Positions 32,858 through 38,085 of a stretch of DNA of 38,085 nucleotides are shown one piece after another. The notes beneath the pieces are model-generated. The model made no database searches. It was not told the origin of the DNA and saw only the letters and a program-made list of their open reading frames with translations. Every line of letters starts with the position of its first letter. Within the stretch, counting starts at the first letter, position 1. The translations under genes and the position numbers were made by a program. This DNA is from Gammaproteobacteria bacterium (GTDB lineage Bacteria > Pseudomonadota > Gammaproteobacteria > Thiohalomonadales > Thiohalomonadaceae). Where the stretch lies: the NCBI GenBank assembly GCA_026196275.1, contig JAPHTQ010000027.1, positions 1-38,085 on the forward strand, given 5' to 3'.

Positions 32858-34822
32858 ATGCTTTTAGGGGTAGACACCGGCGGGACATTTACCGACTTCG
32901 TTCTCTTCGACGGGGAGCGGCTGCGCGTGCACAAGGTGCTCTCCACGCCCGAGGCGCCGGAGCGGGCGATCCTGCAGGGGGTAAGTGAGCTGGGCCTCAC
33001 CGCAGCACAGCTGTCCGGGCTGCGCATGGTGCACGGCTCCACCGTGGCCACCAATGCGGTGCTGGAGGGCAAGGGGGTGCGTACTGCGTTTATCACCAAC
33101 CGGGGCATGAAAGATATGCTCACTCTGGGTCGCCAGGCGCGCGAGGAGCTCTACAACCTGCAGCCGGTGCCGGTGCCGCCGCCGGTACCGGCGGAGCTCT
33201 GTCTGGAGACCGGTGGGCGGCTCGGCGCCGATGGCAGCGTGGTCGAGCCGCTGGGTGAGGCCGAGCTGGAGGCATTGAGGCGGCAGATCATCAAGCTCAA
33301 CCCTGATGCGGTGGCGATTAACCTGCTCTTCTCCTTCCTTGATGAGCGCTTCGAGAAGACGATCGCGGCTGCTATCCCCGAGGGGATCTTCGTCTCCCGC
33401 TCCTCCGAGGTGCTGCCCGAGTACAGGGAGTACGAGCGCGGCATCACCACCTGGCTCAATGCCCGGGTCGGGCCGCTGGTTGAGGGCTATCTGGCTCGTC
33501 TGGTGGCGGGGCTGCCTGGCGCGGCAGTGTCGGTGATGCAGAGTTCGGGTAACACCATTGCAGCCTCGCTGGCCGGACGACAGGCGGTGCAGATGCTGCT
33601 CTCCGGCCCAGCCGGGGGACTGGCCGCGGCGCAGAGCGTCGGCGCTCTGGCCGGTCACGAACGGCTGCTGACCTTCGACATGGGCGGCACCTCCACCGAT
33701 GTGGCGCTGATCGACGGTGAACTGCAGCTGACCAGCGAGGGGCACATCGGCCGCTACCCGGTGTCGGTGCCGCAGGTGGATATGCACACCATTGGCGCCG
33801 GTGGCGGCTCCATTGCCCGGGTCGACGACGGTGGTCTGCTGCAGGTGGGTCCCGAGTCGGCCGGCGCCTCTCCCGGTCCGGCCTGTTACGGCAAAGGTGG
33901 CACAGAGGCGACCGTCACCGACGCCAATCTGCTGCTCGGACGGTTGCGCCCGGACGCCTTCCTCGGCGGCGGCATGTCGCTGGATCCGGCTGCCGCCGAG
34001 AAGACGGTGGGCAGGATTGCCCGGCAACTGCAGATTGGCCTGCACGAGGCAGCGGAGGGTATCGTCCGCCTCGCCAACGAGCACATGGCTCGCGCCTTGC
34101 GGGTAATGTCGGTGCAGCGCGGCCTCGATCCGCGACAGATGACCCTTACCTCCTTTGGCGGTGCCGGTGGGTTGCATGTTTGTGCCCTCGCTGACGCCCT
34201 TGGTATGCGCCAGGCGATGGTGCCGGTGCATGCCGGCGTCTTCTCGGCGCTGGGGATGCTGGCGGCGTCCCGTGGCCGGCAGCTGTCGCGCACCCATCGC
34301 GGTCTGCTGGCAGAGATCACCGCCGGGGAGCTCGAAGTGTTGTTTGATGAACTGCGTGATGAGGGTGAGCACTCACTGCGGGAGGAGCTGCCCGAAGGCG
34401 AGCTCCGTCTCAATGCCAGCCTGGATCTGCGCTATCGTGGCCAGTCATACACCCTCAACGTCCCCTGGCAGGGAAGCGTCGAAGGGAGTGCCTCGGCCTT
34501 TCACCAGGCTCACGAGGGCCGTTACGGCCACCGACTCGAGCTACCGCTGGAGCTGGTCAACCTGCGTCTGCAGCTGCGTGGTCCGCGCTCCGAACTTCCG
34601 CTCGGCCTGATCCGGGATGGCGCAGGTGATGCGTTCAGCGGGCGTGCCGTGTTGCACGGCATCGACGGGACGGTGGAGCTGTTGGCCAGAGAGCGGCTGC
34701 GAGGCGGTGACGAAATCATCGGTCCGGCGCTGATTACCGAACAGGTCTCCACCACCTTCCTTGCGCCGCAGTGGCGCGGCTATGTCGATCCTCACGGTAA
34801 CCTGATGCTGCAGCGGGATTGA
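32858..34822 (+). CDS. Hydantoinase/oxoprolinase family protein (HyuA type)
   Basis: This 654-residue protein resembles the HyuA (N-methylhydantoinase A) subunit, an ATP-dependent amidohydrolase of the ASKHA-like fold. It has LLGVDTGGTFTDFVLFD at the start, HGSTVATNAVLEGKG, and FDMGGTSTDVALIDG. The C-terminal part has SFGGAGGLHVCALADALGM. A HyuB partner is normally adjacent but none is present here. Its substrate is therefore uncertain. The Shine-Dalgarno is weak. A bidirectional terminator follows about 70 bases after the stop. Confidence 0.9.
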   Translation: MLLGVDTGGTFTDFVLFDGERLRVHKVLSTPEAPERAILQGVSELGLTAAQLSGLRMVHGSTVATNAVLEGKGVRTAFITNRGMKDMLTLGRQAREELYNLQPVPVPPPVPAELCLETGGRLGADGSVVEPLGEAELEALRRQIIKLNPDAVAINLLFSFLDERFEKTIAAAIPEGIFVSRSSEVLPEYREYERGITTWLNARVGPLVEGYLARLVAGLPGAAVSVMQSSGNTIAASLAGRQAVQMLLSGPAGGLAAAQSVGALAGHERLLTFDMGGTSTDVALIDGELQLTSEGHIGRYPVSVPQVDMHTIGAGGGSIARVDDGGLLQVGPESAGASPGPACYGKGGTEATVTDANLLLGRLRPDAFLGGGMSLDPAAAEKTVGRIARQLQIGLHEAAEGIVRLANEHMARALRVMSVQRGLDPRQMTLTSFGGAGGLHVCALADALGMRQAMVPVHAGVFSALGMLAASRGRQLSRTHRGLLAEITAGELEVLFDELRDEGEHSLREELPEGELRLNASLDLRYRGQSYTLNVPWQGSVEGSASAFHQAHEGRYGHRLELPLELVNLRLQLRGPRSELPLGLIRDGAGDAFSGRAVLHGIDGTVELLARERLRGGDEIIGPALITEQVSTTFLAPQWRGYVDPHGNLMLQRD

Positions 34823-34893
34823 GGCTGTCGGGCCTCGCGTTGACACCCCAGGCGTTGTTTTCCGGGGTGTGTGTTCGCTCCATACGGGCAATA

Positions 34894-34919
34894 AAAAACC
34901 CGGTAAAAACCGGGTTTTT
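34894..34919. terminator. Bidirectional terminator between hyuA and rpmG
   Basis: AAAAACCCGGT (34894-34904) and ACCGGGTTTTT (34909-34919) form an 11-base perfect stem with a four-base loop, with T-runs on both strands. It serves the convergent hyuA and rpmBG units. Confidence 0.93.
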
Positions 34920-34941
34920 GTGCACAATCGGGGGCGAAGGG

Positions 34942-35109
34942 TTACTTAATCTTCGCTTCCTTGTACATGACGTGCTTGCGAACGACGGGATCGAACTTCT
35001 TGATCTCCATCTTTTCGGGCATGTTGCGCTTGTTTTTGTCGGTGGTGTAGAAGTGGCCGGTACCGGCGCTGGACACCAGACGGATCTTATCGCGTGCAGA
35101 CTTAGCCAT
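34942..35109 (-). CDS. rpmG: Large ribosomal subunit protein bL33
   Basis: This small basic ribosomal protein has 55 residues, as in E. coli. It begins [20 protein letters not shown] and ends YKEAKIK. It has no CxxC zinc pairs, so it is the zinc-independent form. The gene follows rpmB after 11 bases and is read from the reverse complement. The bidirectional terminator is 22 bases downstream. Confidence 0.95.
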   Translation of the reverse strand: MAKSARDKIRLVSSAGTGHFYTTDKNKRNMPEKMEIKKFDPVVRKHVMYKEAKIK

Positions 35110-35120
35110 GATCTAGCTCC

Positions 35121-35357
35121 TTATACCTTCTCGCCACGGGCACGGATGTCAGCCAGTACGGCGTCGATGCCCTTTTTATCGATAATGCGCATACCTTTGG
35201 TGGTAAGGCGCAGTTTGACCCAGCGGTTCTCACTCTCCACCCAGAAGCGGTGGCTGTGCAAATTGGGCAGAAAACGGCGGCGCGTTTTGTTGTGGGCATG
35301 GGAAACGTTGTTACCGGTGATCGGTCGTTTGCCTGTGACCTGGCATACCTTGGACAT
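35121..35357 (-). CDS. rpmB: Large ribosomal subunit protein bL28
   Basis: This 78-residue protein of the 50S subunit begins [20 protein letters not shown], with [14 protein letters not shown] and [14 protein letters not shown], all highly conserved. The start at 35357 has GGAGTC upstream, so an in-frame ATG at 35405 is rejected. It forms the standard rpmB-rpmG unit. Its promoter should lie in 35358-35468, where I see no firm elements. Confidence 0.96.
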   Translation of the reverse strand: MSKVCQVTGKRPITGNNVSHAHNKTRRRFLPNLHSHRFWVESENRWVKLRLTTKGMRIIDKKGIDAVLADIRARGEKV

Positions 35358-35468
35358 GATACTGGACTCCAAAAATCTCTGAATTCTGTTCGCCCCCTGG
35401 GGCACCCAGGGACAGGAAGCCGGATTTTATACCAAAACCCGCCCCCTTTCGCAAGGAAAAACTGGATT

Positions 35469-36143
35469 TCAAATGATCCCCCGCTCGGCCAGCGAGACGA
35501 TCTCCCCATCCCCGATCACCATGTGGTCCAATAGTCGGACATCCACCAGCGACAGGGCCTGCTTCAGCCGTTCGGTGATCTGCTCGTCGGCGCGGCTCGG
35601 CTCGGCCACCCCGGAGGGGTGGTTGTGGGCCAGGATCACCGCGGCGGCGTTGTGGGTGATACAGCGGCGTACCACCTCCCGCGGGTGGACGCTGGCGCCG
35701 TCGACGGTGCCGTGGAACAGCTCCTCGAATTCCAGCACCCGGTGGCGGTTGTCGAGAAAGAGGCAGGCGAACACCTCCTGGTGGCGGTCGCGCAGCTGGG
35801 CGGTGAGGTAGCGGCGGGTATGGTCCGGGCTGGTCAGCGCATCGCCGCGCTGCAGGGTGGTCAGCAGGTGGCGACGGGAGAGCTCCAGGGTCGCCTGCAG
35901 CTGGACAAACTTGGCGGTGCCCAGCCCTTTGGCCTGACAGAAGGCGTTACGATCTGCCTCCAGCAGCGGCCGCAGTCCACCGAAGTGCTGCAGCAGCTCG
36001 CGGGCCAGGTCGATAGCGCTCTTGCCGGTCACCCCGGTGCGCAGGAAGATCGCCAGCAGCTCGGCATCGGAGAGGGCACCGGCGCCCCGCTGCAGCAGTT
36101 TCTCCCGTGGCCGCTCCTCAGCCGGCCAGTCGCATATCGCCAT
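35469..36143 (-). CDS. radC: RadC family JAMM/MPN-domain protein
   Basis: This 224-residue protein has an N-terminal helix-hairpin-helix part ([15 protein letters not shown]). The C-terminal JAB-type metalloprotease-like domain has the metal-binding HNHPSG and a following SxxD (PSRAD). RadC was once linked to DNA repair in E. coli, but its biochemical role is unclear. AGGAG lies before the ATG. It is divergent from coaBC, as in E. coli. The 170-base gap contains no recognised feature. Confidence 0.94.
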   Translation of the reverse strand: MAICDWPAEERPREKLLQRGAGALSDAELLAIFLRTGVTGKSAIDLARELLQHFGGLRPLLEADRNAFCQAKGLGTAKFVQLQATLELSRRHLLTTLQRGDALTSPDHTRRYLTAQLRDRHQEVFACLFLDNRHRVLEFEELFHGTVDGASVHPREVVRRCITHNAAAVILAHNHPSGVAEPSRADEQITERLKQALSLVDVRLLDHMVIGDGEIVSLAERGII

Positions 36144-36313
36144 GACAACCTCCTTGTCGTAGTTAACATTAATGAGTATTACGGCTTCGGCCCCTCTTCC
36201 CCTCTATTCCCAGAGAAGGAAGGAGTGCCTCCATTGATATAGGTACGTAAAGAGCTCTCCGGATAATAACCCGGGGGTGATGGATCGTGAAGGCTTTCTG
36301 GTAAACTCTATGC

Positions 36314-37561
36314 ATGATGAGTGAGTATTCACACCAGAACCTGGCCGGGCGGCACATTTTGCTCGGCGTCAGCGGCGGCATCGCGGCCTACAAGGCGGCG
36401 GAGCTGGTGCGCGGGCTGAAAAAGGGCGGCGCCGAGGTTCGCGTGGTGATGACCCGTGCCGCGAGTGAGTTTGTCACCCCCATGACCCTGCAGGCGCTCT
36501 CCGGCAACCCGGTGCGTCAGGCGCTGTTTGACCCGGCGCACGAGGCGGCGATGGGCCACATCGAGCTGGCGCGCTGGGCCGAGCTGGTGTTGGTGGCCCC
36601 CGCCAGCGCCGGTTTTATGGCGCGGCTGGCGGCGGGGATGGCCGATGACCTGCTGGCCACCCTCTGTCTGGCCACCGAGGCACCGATTATGCTGGCCCCG
36701 GCGATGAACCGGCAGATGTGGCAGGCACAGGCAACACAGGAGAACGCGGCGACGCTGCGTCGCCGCGAGGTGCAGTTAGTGGGACCGGCTGAGGGCGAGC
36801 AGGCCTGCGGTGAGAGCGGCCCAGGGCGAATGCTGGAGCCGTTGCAGCTGCTCGATGTCTGCAATACCCACTTCGCCGCCGGTCCGTTGGCCGGGGTGCG
36901 CCTGACGGTGACCGCCGGTCCCACCCGTGAGGCGCTCGACCCGGTGCGCTACATCAGCAACCACAGCTCGGGCCGGATGGGCTTTGCCATCGCTGCGGCT
37001 GCCGCCGCGATGGGTGCGCGGGTGCGGCTGGTGGTCGGGCCGGTTTCGTTGCCCACTCCGGCGGGGGTGGAGCGGATCGATGTGGAGAGTGCCGAGCAGA
37101 TGCTCAAGGCGGTGCTGGCCGACCCGGGGCAGATCTTTATCGCCTGCGCTGCGGTGGCCGACTATCGTCCGCGCGAGGTGGCAGAGGAGAAGATCAAGAA
37201 ACAGGCGCCGCAGCTGAGTGTCGCGTTACAGCGTACCCCGGACATCCTTGCTACCGTGGCGGCGCTGGAAAACAGGCCGTTCACTGTCGGCTTTGCCGCC
37301 GAAACCGAACAGCTGGAGCGGCACGCCAGGGCCAAGCTGGAGGCCAAGGGGCTGGATATGATCGCCGCCAACTGGGTCGGAGAGCGGGCCGGTGACGGCG
37401 GCTTCAACAGCGAGAACAATGCGCTGGAGCTCTATTGGCCGGGTGGTGGTGAAAGCCTGCCGAGCGGCGACAAGATGACCCTGGCCCGCACGCTGATGCG
37501 GCGGGTAGTGGAACGCTATAAAAAGACAAACGGAGCGGACAAATCCCATGCAGAAGATTGA
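36314..37561 (+). CDS. coaBC: Bifunctional phosphopantothenoylcysteine decarboxylase / synthase
   Basis: CoaBC makes 4'-phosphopantetheine from phosphopantothenate and cysteine in coenzyme A synthesis. In this 415-residue fusion, the N-terminal FMN-dependent CoaC domain (about 1-190) has [24 protein letters not shown] and the Cys of GEQACGESG. The C-terminal CoaB domain has [17 protein letters not shown] and SSGRMG for nucleotide binding, plus EEKIKKQ. The start is ATG 36314 (36317 is also possible). Its end overlaps dut by 14 bases. Confidence 0.96.
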   Translation: MMSEYSHQNLAGRHILLGVSGGIAAYKAAELVRGLKKGGAEVRVVMTRAASEFVTPMTLQALSGNPVRQALFDPAHEAAMGHIELARWAELVLVAPASAGFMARLAAGMADDLLATLCLATEAPIMLAPAMNRQMWQAQATQENAATLRRREVQLVGPAEGEQACGESGPGRMLEPLQLLDVCNTHFAAGPLAGVRLTVTAGPTREALDPVRYISNHSSGRMGFAIAAAAAAMGARVRLVVGPVSLPTPAGVERIDVESAEQMLKAVLADPGQIFIACAAVADYRPREVAEEKIKKQAPQLSVALQRTPDILATVAALENRPFTVGFAAETEQLERHARAKLEAKGLDMIAANWVGERAGDGGFNSENNALELYWPGGGESLPSGDKMTLARTLMRRVVERYKKTNGADKSHAED

Positions 37562-38003
37562 GCTTAAGATCCTGGACCAGCGACTGGGCCACGAGTTTCC
37601 CCTGCCCCACTACGCGACCGACGGCTCGGCCGGTATGGATATGCGTGCCATGCTCGAGGAGCCGCTGGAGATCGCCCCTGGGCAGAGTCACCTCATCCCC
37701 ACCGGCGTGGCGATCCATATCGCCGATCCGTCGCTGGCGGCGGTGCTGCTGCCACGCTCGGGACTGGGACACAAGAAGGGGATCGTCCTGGGCAATCTGG
37801 TGGGGCTGATCGACTCCGATTACCAGGGACAGGTTTTTGTCTCCTGCTGGAACCGGGGAAGCGAGCGGTTTACCGTACAGGTGGGCGAACGCATCGCGCA
37901 GATGGTCTTCATCCCGGTGGTGCAGGCCGAGTTTGATATTGTCGATGAGTTTCACGGCAGCCAGCGCGGTGAGGGCGGCTTCGGCCATACCGGCAAGCAC
38001 TGA
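37548..38003 (+). CDS. dut: Deoxyuridine 5'-triphosphate nucleotidohydrolase
   Basis: This dUTPase of 151 residues hydrolyses dUTP to dUMP and pyrophosphate, which keeps uracil out of DNA and feeds thymidylate synthesis. It has the trimeric dUTPase motifs in order: [43 protein letters not shown] and the [10 protein letters not shown]-terminal motif that caps the active site. It overlaps coaBC. The 82 bases remaining in the window hold only a weak inverted repeat. Confidence 0.97.
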   Translation: MQKIELKILDQRLGHEFPLPHYATDGSAGMDMRAMLEEPLEIAPGQSHLIPTGVAIHIADPSLAAVLLPRSGLGHKKGIVLGNLVGLIDSDYQGQVFVSCWNRGSERFTVQVGERIAQMVFIPVVQAEFDIVDEFHGSQRGEGGFGHTGKH

Positions 38004-38047
38004 GACACAGCCTGGGAGAGATTGAATACAATCCCCCTATCCCTCCG

Positions 38048-38071
38048 CTCTCCCTGAAGGCGAGGGGAGAG
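38048..38071. repeat. Small inverted repeat at the right window edge
   Basis: CTCTCCCT (38048-38055) and AGGGGAGAG (38063-38071) pair with one extra G and a seven-base spacer. No T-run follows, so it is more likely a REP-like element than a terminator. The window ends 14 bases later. Confidence 0.4.
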
Positions 38072-38085
38072 AGTAGTGCGCAAAA

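Noticed and set aside
32864-34372. 502-codon minus-strand frame opposite hyuA
   Set aside because: Same kind of shadow; hyuA on the plus strand has clear conserved motifs.

Overview
The window is a GC-rich chromosomal segment from a gammaproteobacterium. The evidence is the dapF-DUF484-xerC string, the rpmB-rpmG / radC / coaBC-dut block and the gammaproteobacterial-type Mrp and nos clusters. The gene set (clade I N2O reductase, bacteriohemerythrin, a DsrE-like protein) suits a facultatively anaerobic, denitrification-capable and possibly sulfur-oxidising lineage such as the Chromatiales. That placement is inference from gene content only. No rRNA, tRNA, CRISPR array, prophage or transposase gene was recognised.

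Layout. Positions 1-4.5 kb hold the 3' end of lysA, a SAM methyltransferase, an AT-rich Fic gene with a cluster of TGTCGA operator-like repeats, a small DUF2892 membrane protein, cbpA-cbpM (minus strand) and a HemG-like flavodoxin. Positions 4.6-10.4 kb hold a complete Mrp Na+(K+)/H+ antiporter operon of the fused-AB type (mrpAB, C, D, E, F, G). Its genes overlap or nearly abut. It is bracketed by an inverted-repeat leader and a MITE-like inverted repeat that contains the mrpG stop codon. A small remnant resembling a CoA-binding protein follows. Positions 10.8-18.9 kb hold a nos cluster, nosR-nosZ-nosD-nosF-nosY-nosL, with a plausible FNR/DNR-type promoter before nosR and a hairpin terminator between nosZ and nosD. 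NosL carries an unusual Met/Asp-rich four-unit tail.

Positions 19-23.3 kb hold a DsrE-like protein, a bacteriohemerythrin lacking one expected iron-ligand His, a periplasmic metallo-beta-lactamase-fold hydrolase, and a peroxiredoxin-glutaredoxin fusion divergent from oxyR, with an OxyR-like half-operator between them. Positions 23.5-27.3 kb hold dapF-DUF484-xerC, a DUF971 protein and an unrecognised protein. On the minus strand from 32.5 to 27.5 kb runs a GldA/GldF/GldG-like ABC system with a DUF4340 protein and mutM. Then come an orphan hydantoinase-A-type protein (plus), rpmB-rpmG and radC (minus) and coaBC-dut (plus).

Functional links. NosZ reduces N2O. NosR supplies electrons, NosDFY and NosL mature or load the copper site, and the upstream Mrp complex could balance Na+ and protons during respiration. 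OxyR probably controls the adjacent Prx-Grx gene. Two families of dispersed, non-coding inverted repeats sit in intergenic regions: a GCCACAGAG family with four copies, and one GCAAAGG-type copy. One GCCACAGAG copy sits inside the ABC operon. The main observations are the NosL tail, the Asn-substituted hemerythrin, the Fic operator array, the MITE-like element at mrpG, and the lysA/dapF separation by about 23 kb.
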